DNA of 49,916 bases, taken from NCBI GenBank assembly GCA_015232555.1, contig JADFZJ010000031.1, positions 1-49,916 on the forward strand. Reading direction: 5' to 3'. This stretch comes from Desulfamplus sp. GTDB lineage: Bacteria; Desulfobacterota; Desulfobacteria; Desulfobacterales; Desulfobacteraceae. The notes below the pieces were generated by a model. The model was not told where the DNA came from, made no database searches, and saw nothing but the letters and a program-made list of their open reading frames with translations. Of this stretch, positions 37,971-44,788 are shown in pieces. Every line of letters begins with the position of its first letter. Positions within the stretch are counted from its first letter, which is position 1. Both the position numbers and the translations under genes were made by a program.

Positions 37971-38682
37971 ATAAATATTTTCGGCTTTCATACCATCTAA
38001 ACAGTGCATCATAGTTGTCAATGTCTATCCACTCGGGTAAGAGTGCAACACTGCTTTTTGTCTGGCTTAATTTTTTCATTGTCTCTTCAAACACGGTTTG
38101 AGTACTCCACGAAATTTGTTCAAACACGCTTGGGCAAAAACCTTTAGAGTTAAAACCGATTAACCAGTATCCGCCGTCAGTTGAAGGACCTATTACAGCG
38201 TCTAATGATTTAAGTTGTACAAATGCCTCTTCTAAAATCTCTTTTGGTAAATCAGGTGAATCGCTGCCAATCAGAACTGCTCGTTTATATCCATTTCTAA
38301 ACGCCTGTTCAAATGAATGTCTCATTCTCACACCTAAATCACCGTCTGATTGTGGAACATAATGGAATCTATTATCCCCAAAAATCGCAAGATTTTTCTC
38401 CTGCGATGAACTCAATTTATCTTGAAGCCGTGGATCAGAAATCTTTCCAAGCCGTGAGTCAAACATCTTTCCAAGCCATGAACGAAAGAAGGGTTCTGCA
38501 TCTTGCGGGGAATAAGAGATGATTACGTCTTGAGATAATTTTTTGAGGGTTTCTACTAAATCTAAAATAAAATGGCGGTATAAATTAACAGCATGTTTGC
38601 TGCCAATATCTTTTGCAAGACGAGTTTTGACGTGTCCTTCTTTTGGCAGTTTAACATAAAATATAAGGCATTCGTTTTTCAT
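37903..38682 (-). CDS. DUF2064 transferase (TIGR04282-like)
   Basis: A 259-residue nucleotidyltransferase-fold protein: PKEGHVKTRLAKDIG, LIGSDSPDLP and GPSTDGGYWLIGF define the rSAM/selenodomain-associated transferase 1 group (CofC-like fold). It may activate or transfer a nucleotide-linked sugar or acid; the substrate is unknown. Between about 71 and 92 an eight-residue unit (LGKMFDSR, LGKISDPR, LQDKL) is repeated, seen in the DNA as a 24-bp tandem repeat at 38441-38488. The C-terminal tail past the fold overlaps the GT-C gene. AGGAA stands before the ATG. Confidence 0.8.
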   Translation of the reverse strand: MKNECLIFYVKLPKEGHVKTRLAKDIGSKHAVNLYRHFILDLVETLKKLSQDVIISYSPQDAEPFFRSWLGKMFDSRLGKISDPRLQDKLSSSQEKNLAIFGDNRFHYVPQSDGDLGVRMRHSFEQAFRNGYKRAVLIGSDSPDLPKEILEEAFVQLKSLDAVIGPSTDGGYWLIGFNSKGFCPSVFEQISWSTQTVFEETMKKLSQTKSSVALLPEWIDIDNYDALFRWYESRKYLSKNGSYTLSYMFVQSKLLKVQP

Positions 38683-38730
38683 TGAACAATTCCTGGTTGA
38701 TTTTATAAATGTTGAAATAATATTAACGCT

Positions 38731-39570
38731 CTATTTCCGATTTGAGGTTTCATTACGAAAAATCTTATAATATTTCAACAGACGATGAGGCGGTACTCCA
38801 AGCCTGAAAAGCAATGCCAAAATTGACGAGCGGATAACGCAATAGACAATTCCCTCTTTTTCCCATCTTCTGGGTGATGTTTTAACGCATTTTGAGCTGA
38901 TATAAACTTTGTCTCCCCGCTGCCTGATTCTATGCATAAGATCAATATCTTCCATAATTGGAATCTCTGAAAATCTGCCAATCTTTTGAAAGTATGATTT
39001 TGTGATAAATATCGCCTGATCTCCGTAAGGGATACGTGTAAGGCGGCAGCGTAATGATGCAAAAAATTCAATTAATCTGTAAATTTTGCGTTGGCTGTTA
39101 ATCTGTAAGCTAAATGCACCAGATTTGTATTTACCTGTTTTTATTATTTTGCTGATATGGTCCAAGCTGCCTGAAGGTAGTTGAGTATCTGCATGTAAAA
39201 AAATGAGAATCTCTCCATCTGCGATCTGTGAACCTGCATTCATCTGAGTTCCACGTCCGGGCTTAGAGACAAGCAATTTGATTTTATCAGATTTGGGTGG
39301 AAGTAGTTTTATATTAGGTTGTTCATTAGAATTATAAAAGGAAATAATGTGGTGGATAGTGCTTCCGTTAGGATCACCATCTACCACAATGATTTCAAAG
39401 AAGTCTTTAGTCATCTGATCTGAACTTACTTGAATAGAACTTACTCGATCAGAACGTAATTGAACAGAACGTAATTGAACAGAATCAGTTGAAAATTGCT
39501 GATATAGATGCTCAATCAGATTATTTATAGATGAGCCTTCATACAAGGCAGGAATAATAAATGAAAACAA
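38731..39570 (-). CDS. Glycosyltransferase family 2 (TIGR04283-like)
   Basis: A 279-residue GT-A enzyme of the rSAM/selenodomain-associated transferase 2 group: FSFIIPALYEGSSI, IIVVDGDPNGST, PGRGTQMNAGS, FLHADTQLP and IPIMEDIDLMHRIRQRG. Residues 31-50 are four five-residue repeats (VQLRS, VQLRS, DRVSS, IQVSS) inserted between the first helix and second strand, created by a 15-bp tandem repeat. The TTG start has an AGG about 11 bases upstream. It follows the radical SAM gene by 9 bp. It is related to the enzyme at 27796. Confidence 0.8.
   Translation of the reverse strand: MFSFIIPALYEGSSINNLIEHLYQQFSTDSVQLRSVQLRSDRVSSIQVSSDQMTKDFFEIIVVDGDPNGSTIHHIISFYNSNEQPNIKLLPPKSDKIKLLVSKPGRGTQMNAGSQIADGEILIFLHADTQLPSGSLDHISKIIKTGKYKSGAFSLQINSQRKIYRLIEFFASLRCRLTRIPYGDQAIFITKSYFQKIGRFSEIPIMEDIDLMHRIRQRGDKVYISSKCVKTSPRRWEKEGIVYCVIRSSILALLFRLGVPPHRLLKYYKIFRNETSNRK
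39422..39481 (-). repeat. 15-bp tandem repeat inside a glycosyltransferase gene
   Basis: Four units of 15 bp: gaacttacttgaata, gaacttactcgatca, gaacgtaattgaaca and gaacgtaattgaaca on the plus strand. The last two are identical. The unit length keeps the frame and encodes a five-residue repeat on the minus strand. Confidence 0.85.
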
Positions 39571-39579
39571 AGTTAAAAC

Positions 39580-40578
39580 CTATTTTCGACTATAATAAAA
39601 AGAGGAACCGTTCAGTACCTCCCAATTGCTCTCTTGAAAAATAGTTTGACAACTTTTTACAGTTTCGCCTCTTCCCTCTTCTGTTTTCTCTTCAATATCT
39701 CGAGGATTAGCACCAACCTCAGCCCAGAAAAGATTTGCTCCAGCAACAGCCCCTAAAGTACAGGGTTCATGTGTGCAGTTGCCTTTAACACTATGCGGCA
39801 TACCCAATCTGGTAACTGCTACTATCTGTGCCATACGAAGTTCGCTTATCATTCCTCGTTCAGATATTTTAGTTCCTGGTATGGAAATCCTTCTTGCTGC
39901 ACCGCTAAATGCTGGATTAAAAGATGCAGTAAATTCAATCATATCAGCTAACTCCTCGTTGCTGTGTTCTGGTCCTACCGGCTCTACACAAGTTCCCACC
40001 TCAAGCCCAGCCTCTTTAAAGTTCAATATACTCTGTTTTCTTGAGTTTATAGTAAGATTGGTGTCAATTCCCTCTCTGAGACGAAGTGCATGATAAACTC
40101 CATCAAATCCAGCATCTTTAAGCCGTACAGCACTTTTTAAATATTGATCCCCAACATTTGCAATCAGTGTTGTTTCAGGTTTCAGACTTTTTTTCACTTC
40201 TTTTGAGATTTCCAAGAACTGTTCAAATGAATATTGTGCTGTTGACATCATAAATATAGCATTTGCTCCGTCAATCTCAAACTGGCGGGCGTAAGATATT
40301 GCCTGTTTTGAAGTTATTTCAGTTGATTCTTTAAAAACTCCATTGACTTTGGCAAACGAGCAAAAAAGACACCCACAATTACACGGTGCAAGATTTACAG
40401 CAAATTGAGCGTGAACTTCTGCCTTCCCGTGTGACACCTCTTTTGATACTCTATTTGCCTCAGCCATGACCATGTAAGTTTCAATGCAGTCTGGAGATAA
40501 ATCAAGCAGATAGACAAGCTCATTACGTGACAACACATTAACATCTTGCGATTTTTTCAATATATAATCAAGATTCAT
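39580..40578 (-). CDS. BioB-like radical SAM enzyme
   Basis: A 332-residue protein. C66, C70 and C73 (CNCGCLFC) form the CX3CX2C site for the 4Fe-4S cluster that cleaves S-adenosylmethionine; C68 is an extra cysteine in the loop. The barrel resembles biotin synthase and HydE (GVYHALRLREGIDTNLT, EVGTCVEPVGPEHSNEEL). A second group near the C-terminus (NCTHEPC) might bind an auxiliary cluster. The product is unknown. It lies 15 bp after the rhodanese gene, which could supply sulfur, and 9 bp before a glycosyltransferase. Confidence 0.82.
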   Translation of the reverse strand: MNLDYILKKSQDVNVLSRNELVYLLDLSPDCIETYMVMAEANRVSKEVSHGKAEVHAQFAVNLAPCNCGCLFCSFAKVNGVFKESTEITSKQAISYARQFEIDGANAIFMMSTAQYSFEQFLEISKEVKKSLKPETTLIANVGDQYLKSAVRLKDAGFDGVYHALRLREGIDTNLTINSRKQSILNFKEAGLEVGTCVEPVGPEHSNEELADMIEFTASFNPAFSGAARRISIPGTKISERGMISELRMAQIVAVTRLGMPHSVKGNCTHEPCTLGAVAGANLFWAEVGANPRDIEEKTEEGRGETVKSCQTIFQESNWEVLNGSSFYYSRK

Positions 40579-40593
40579 AAACTGTATTCTCTT

Positions 40594-41142
40594 CTACTTC
40601 ACATCTACTGCTTCAAAACCAGCACCTTTCCATGAAAAGATTCCACCAGAATAGCGATAAACATTTTTATAACCAAGTTTCTTTGCCCATACAGCACCGT
40701 TATGGCTTCTGGTACATTTAACAAACCCGCAGTAAATTACAATGGTTTTGTTAAGATCACTGCCTAAAAGTGTTTTAAAATCCTCTTCTGTTTTTCCAGC
40801 AGTCTCTTTTATGTCCCAACTGTTCATATCAGGAATTGGAAAGAGAAATTGAACAGCACCCGGAATGTGTGCTTTTTTGTAACTATCCTCATACGGCATG
40901 GTGTCAACAATAACCATCTCTTTTTTGCTGTCTATCCAGCTTTTAAGCTCTTCTGTGGTTACAAGATCATAACCTGCTTTTTGAACATCACGCACAAGTT
41001 TTACAGCAACTTTTTCAGTCTCTACCTCTTGTTTGAATTTGTCATCAAGAAATGCGTTGGCAGGGATTGCAAATAGAGCACAACATACTGTTAATGTGAA
41101 TAACGATACTACTTTTGAAGCAATGTCTTTTACAGATTTCAT
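40594..41142 (-). CDS. Exported single-domain rhodanese with long active loop
   Basis: A 182-residue protein with a signal peptide (cut near ANAF, residue 30) and one rhodanese domain. The active loop is C138-GFVK-C143-TR: the distance from cysteine to arginine is two residues longer than in common rhodaneses (CX4R), and a second cysteine lies inside. That could allow a disulfide or trisulfide in the loop. AGGGAG precedes the ATG. It lies between the MauE-like and radical SAM genes. Confidence 0.82.
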   Translation of the reverse strand: MKSVKDIASKVVSLFTLTVCCALFAIPANAFLDDKFKQEVETEKVAVKLVRDVQKAGYDLVTTEELKSWIDSKKEMVIVDTMPYEDSYKKAHIPGAVQFLFPIPDMNSWDIKETAGKTEEDFKTLLGSDLNKTIVIYCGFVKCTRSHNGAVWAKKLGYKNVYRYSGGIFSWKGAGFEAVDVK

Positions 41143-41200
41143 TGTTTTGAAACTCCCTTTAATAAAATACTTTTGTTAAAATAATAAGAACAAATAAATA

Positions 41201-41686
41201 TTATCTTTTAAATACAAACAGTTTCCAATAACCAAAAATGGAAACAGGCTCAAACTGATTGATTTTCCGCCATACATAAAGGTAAATAACAGATAGAACA
41301 AATACAACATCTCTGACTAACGAAGATCGTAAGCCATGAAATGCAGTTCCAACAGGATCATCGCTGCCAAAACAGCCGCAATCGATATCAAATCCCATTC
41401 GGATACCATATATTAAAACAAGCATGAACATTGTAAGCATTGAGAAAACAGCGGTTAATGAGCCTTTAATATCAAAAATCAACCCAATGCCTATAATTAT
41501 TTCAGCAGATGATATAAAAAGAGCAACAATGCCTCTAAGTTGTCCTGGCACTAATCCAAAGGCATGAATAACTGATGCAAAAGATGATAAATCGTTGAGT
41601 TTTATCCAGCCTGAGTAGATAAAAATTCCAGCAAGTATTATGCGTATAATTTTATAGATTATCTCTGAAAATAAAATATTTTGCAT
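41201..41686 (-). CDS. MauE/DoxX-like membrane protein
   Basis: A 161-residue protein with four membrane helices and the MauE signature: SGWIKLNDLSSFASVIHAFG near the start and FDIDCGCFGSDDPVG in the third loop. MauE-type proteins help periplasmic thiol or redox chemistry; the CGC pair may be redox-active. It is first in a five-gene minus-strand set that continues with the exported rhodanese. No clear Shine-Dalgarno is seen. Confidence 0.72.
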   Translation of the reverse strand: MQNILFSEIIYKIIRIILAGIFIYSGWIKLNDLSSFASVIHAFGLVPGQLRGIVALFISSAEIIIGIGLIFDIKGSLTAVFSMLTMFMLVLIYGIRMGFDIDCGCFGSDDPVGTAFHGLRSSLVRDVVFVLSVIYLYVWRKINQFEPVSIFGYWKLFVFKR

Positions 41687-41815
41687 TTCAAATAAAATAA
41701 GACTTTAGATAGATTGATGAAATTAGAAATGTGAAATATTAAACAGAAAGGAGACGTTGAATCAAATTGTTTATTCAAATGATTTTTGGATAACTTATTG
41801 AAAATGGCTATAGCT

Positions 41816-41888
41816 CGACGTTAGAGTTTTTATAATTTGACAGCCAAACAATCCTTTCCTAAAATCAGGCATACGATGTTAGAGTTTT
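41816..41888. repeat. Two direct copies of a 15-bp motif in a divergent region
   Basis: cga(c/t)gttagagtttt occurs at 41816-41830 and 41874-41888, 58 bp apart and in the same orientation, between the MauE-like gene (-) and the aminotransferase gene (+). They may be regulator sites for one or both genes. Confidence 0.5.
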
Positions 41889-41956
41889 CTTTTTCACCTG
41901 AGTATTAAAAAAAAGAGATTTTGAACTTATGAACATTTTTATCATGGAGAAAGATT

Positions 41957-42784
41957 GTGAATACCTATTATGTAGATGGAAAATTTATACATGCTGACAA
42001 AGCTGTAATACCTGTTGATGACCTTGCTGTGCTAAGAGGGGTGGGAGTTTTTGACCTTATGCGAACACATAAAGGTAAACCCTGCTTTTTAAAAGAACAT
42101 GTTGAAAGGCTTAGAAACTCGGCTATAAAGATTGACCTTAAAATAGAATGGTCATCTGATGAGCTTGAACAGATTATACTGCAAACTCTTGATCTTAACC
42201 AGCATATAGATGAGGCAAATATCAGGGTTATTATTACAGGAGGCTCAAGCCCTGATTTTATGACTGTGCACAAACCTCGTCTTTTAGTGTTGATTACCAA
42301 GATTCCTCCAATACCTGCTGTCTGGTATGAAAAAGGGGTAAAGGTCATTACAGTTCTGTCTCAAAGAGATATTCCAGAAGCAAAGAGCCTCTCATATATC
42401 CCTGCAACTATTGCTCTTAAAAAAGCAAAAAGTCAGGATGCTATTGAAGCTCTATATGTAGATAAGCAGGGTTTTGTGACAGAGGGGACAACAAGCAATC
42501 TCTTTGCATTTATCAACAATGAGCTTATTACAGCAGACAAGAATGTGCTGAAAGGAGTTACAAGAAAAGCTATTATCTCTATGACAGAAAAGATGTTTAC
42601 ATTAAAATTGGAGACACTACGTATAGAGAAGCTGTTAAAGGCTGATGAGGTGTTTATAACTGGAACAAATAAAAGAGTTGTTCCAGTTATAAAGATTGAT
42701 GATACAGTAATCGGAGATGGGACTCCTGGCAAACATACCAAAAGAATTATTGAGGCACTTGATAAGAGTGAACAAAAGTCCTGA
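41957..42784 (+). CDS. Class IV aminotransferase (branched-chain or D-amino acid type)
   Basis: A 275-residue fold-type IV PLP enzyme. K143 in EAKSLSYIP is the PLP lysine by comparison with D-amino acid aminotransferase, and EGTTSNLFAF and GVTRKAI are the phosphate-binding stretches. It could be a branched-chain, D-alanine or aminodeoxychorismate-related enzyme; the sequence alone does not decide. The GTG has GGAG seven bases upstream. Its leader and first codons are duplicated at 27694. xerD follows 44 bp downstream. Confidence 0.82.
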   Translation: MNTYYVDGKFIHADKAVIPVDDLAVLRGVGVFDLMRTHKGKPCFLKEHVERLRNSAIKIDLKIEWSSDELEQIILQTLDLNQHIDEANIRVIITGGSSPDFMTVHKPRLLVLITKIPPIPAVWYEKGVKVITVLSQRDIPEAKSLSYIPATIALKKAKSQDAIEALYVDKQGFVTEGTTSNLFAFINNELITADKNVLKGVTRKAIISMTEKMFTLKLETLRIEKLLKADEVFITGTNKRVVPVIKIDDTVIGDGTPGKHTKRIIEALDKSEQKS

Positions 42785-42827
42785 CAAAAAACTGACACTG
42801 CCTTTGAATTGGGGGAATTATGTGTGT

Positions 42828-43724
42828 ATGATGAATCTTGATAAAATATTAGACCTTTATATAAAACATCTGCTTCTTGAAAAGGGGCTTTCTGCAAACA
42901 GTCTTGAATCATACACCCGTGATCTGGCAGGCTTTGCGAATTTCATGGTGCAAAACGGTCTTGAGCAGATTGCGGCTGTCGATACAACAGCCATTATTGC
43001 ATGGATTATTCATCTTCAAAAGCAGGGTCTATCTGCCAGATCAAGAGCAAGACACCTTATAGCTGTCAGAGGTCTGTTCAAATTTCTGCTAAAAGAGGAG
43101 ATTATTAATGCCGATCCTGTCAAAACTGTAGATATTCCAAAAACAGGACTTTATCTTCCTGAAGTTATGACTATACAGGAGATTGAAAAATTACTTGCTG
43201 TTCCAGATATAACCGCACCCCGTGATCTTAGGAATGCCGCCATGCTTGAAATACTCTACGGAGCTGGATTGCGAGTTTCAGAACTTATTAACATGAAGGT
43301 GCAAGATATCAACTTTGATGCAGGATTTATCAGGATATTTGGTAAAGGGTCAAGCGAACGGGTCGTGCCAGTTGGTTCTCATGCCAAAGAGCGGACTCTT
43401 GAATGGATTAAAACAGGACGCCCTCAACTGCTCCAAAATATTGCAAGCAAGTATCTTTTTGTAGCAAGAGCAGGAAAACCAATGACTCGTCAGGGGTTCT
43501 GGAAAATCATAAAATCATACAGATTGAAAGCAGGCGTACAGCGAAATATCACTCCGCATACATTTCGCCATTCGTTTGCAACACATCTTATTGAGGGTGG
43601 GGCGGATTTGAGGTCTGTCCAGACAATGCTTGGACACGCTGATATTGCAACCACACAAATATATACCCACATTTCAAAAGCTCATTTGATTGAAATGCAC
43701 AAAAAGTTTCATCCACGAGGATAA
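42828..43724 (+). CDS. xerD: Tyrosine recombinase XerD
   Basis: A 298-residue recombinase, exactly the usual XerD length from this ATG. Catalytic residues: R149 (GAGLRVSEL), K173 (FGKGSSER), H244 and R247 (HTFRH), H270 (LGHADI) and nucleophile Y279 (QIYTH); five match or lie within one residue of E. coli XerD numbering. XerD with XerC resolves chromosome dimers at dif. A GTG two codons upstream (42822), better placed after a GGGGG, is an alternative start. Its end lies 19 bp from the convergent dprA-like gene. Housekeeping rather than a mobile integrase, judging by length and residues. Confidence 0.88.
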   Translation: MMNLDKILDLYIKHLLLEKGLSANSLESYTRDLAGFANFMVQNGLEQIAAVDTTAIIAWIIHLQKQGLSARSRARHLIAVRGLFKFLLKEEIINADPVKTVDIPKTGLYLPEVMTIQEIEKLLAVPDITAPRDLRNAAMLEILYGAGLRVSELINMKVQDINFDAGFIRIFGKGSSERVVPVGSHAKERTLEWIKTGRPQLLQNIASKYLFVARAGKPMTRQGFWKIIKSYRLKAGVQRNITPHTFRHSFATHLIEGGADLRSVQTMLGHADIATTQIYTHISKAHLIEMHKKFHPRG

Positions 43725-43743
43725 ATTTGAGGTGTTCAAAGAG

Positions 43744-44676
43744 CTAAAAAAGGGTACGCTGTGTGTTAGTATTTAAATTAACACCTGAATTGCTAACATT
43801 ACCAGCCAAATCTACAGGTGCAGCCCCTTTTTCAATCAAGAGCCTATTTGCATTAATTTCAGAATCTTCTGGCATACGGACATAAATGACTCTTCCCTTT
43901 TTCAATCCATTTATCACCCCTGACCATGTTCCGCCTTTTTCAGACGATTGAGCTACAAATATATCTTTTGCCAAACCATAAATAATAGGATTTCGTGCCA
44001 TGGCAAGCCCTGCACTCCATACAGATTTTGGATGAAATACGCTTAAAACCAAAACATCACCTTGAATAATAGATTGGTAATAACGCTTAAATCCTGATGT
44101 AAATGTCATAATTCCCTGCGGAAGAACAATAATGCTCTTTCCATGGTATTTAATTGCACTATCTAATGCCTGTTTATCAACACCTTTTGCAAAACCGCTT
44201 ACTACAACTTGATTACGTTCAGAGGCAGCTTTGGCAATATTATCTGTAAATTGCAAAGAGATTTCAGACGCATCTCTTGAACCTACAATTGCAATGGAAT
44301 CCGCCTGTAAAATCTGAGTATTGCCTTTTACATATAAAACAGGAGGGGCATGTTTTATTTTCAGGTTATCTTTTAATATTTTTGAGTAGGCAGGAGAGTT
44401 AAGAGAAATAATTTCATATCCTTGAGAGTATAAATCTTCAGCAAGAAAGGCACTGTTTGCCAACTCGTTTTTCGCATTGTTCAAATCAGATATCTCTTGT
44501 TCAGAAAGAAGGAAGTTTCCCAGCCAGTCAGTTTCGGAGAGTTTAAAGAACTCCTCTAAATTCATTTGAAACTGATGAAAAATCTTGACAATCAACCTGT
44601 TAATCTTCTCTGTTCCCCATTTTGGTAAATGGGCAATAGTTATCCAATATGGTGCTTCGCTATTATATCTATTCAT
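43744..44676 (-). CDS. DprA-like protein (ShosA-type candidate)
   Basis: A 310-residue protein with a DprA/Smf Rossmann domain: ADSIAIVGSRDAS, VVVSGFAKGVDKQALD and GKSIIVLPQGI. In natural DprA this domain binds single-stranded DNA and loads RecA; here the usual C-terminal winged helix is absent or replaced. Placed after a RecQ helicase with a phosphoribosyltransferase tail, it resembles the ShosA half of the ShosTA toxin-antitoxin/defence pair (established by others; the match is my inference). AGGAT just before it supports the ATG at 44674-44676 over one twelve codons earlier. A repeat-rich 112-bp gap separates it from the helicase. Confidence 0.75.
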   Translation of the reverse strand: MNRYNSEAPYWITIAHLPKWGTEKINRLIVKIFHQFQMNLEEFFKLSETDWLGNFLLSEQEISDLNNAKNELANSAFLAEDLYSQGYEIISLNSPAYSKILKDNLKIKHAPPVLYVKGNTQILQADSIAIVGSRDASEISLQFTDNIAKAASERNQVVVSGFAKGVDKQALDSAIKYHGKSIIVLPQGIMTFTSGFKRYYQSIIQGDVLVLSVFHPKSVWSAGLAMARNPIIYGLAKDIFVAQSSEKGGTWSGVINGLKKGRVIYVRMPEDSEINANRLLIEKGAAPVDLAGNVSNSGVNLNTNTQRTLF

Positions 44677-44718
44677 AAATCCTACCGATAAACTCTTTTC
44701 ATTAAAAAACAAAAGCCA

Positions 44719-44776
44719 GCCTGACTAAACAATGAGAATCCGCTTGCCTAAACAATATAAAATGGAAATTTCCATT
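44719..44776 (-). promoter_or_regulatory. Operator-like repeats upstream of the dprA-like gene
   Basis: Two direct copies of gc(c/t)tg(a/c)ctaaacaat (44719-44733 and 44742-44756, period 23 bp) are followed by a perfect 16-bp palindrome centred on GGAAATTTCC (44761-44776). They fill the gap between the helicase stop and the dprA-like start. Such symmetry fits autoregulation of a toxin-antitoxin type unit. Confidence 0.5.
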
Positions 44777-44788
44777 AGGAGTGGAAAC

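Noticed and set aside
37903-41686. Arsenosugar biosynthesis (ArsM/ArsS) cluster
   Set aside because: The transferases fit, but no ArsM methyltransferase or ArsS-type radical SAM protein is visible; the radical SAM enzyme here is BioB-like.
42433-42912. 159-codon open frame antisense to the aminotransferase and xerD
   Set aside because: It spans the junction of two clear genes on the other strand; its composition is that of an antisense shadow.
42828-43724. Tyrosine recombinase as the integrase of a mobile island
   Set aside because: Length and catalytic positions match housekeeping XerD, and no attachment-site repeat or tRNA is seen nearby.
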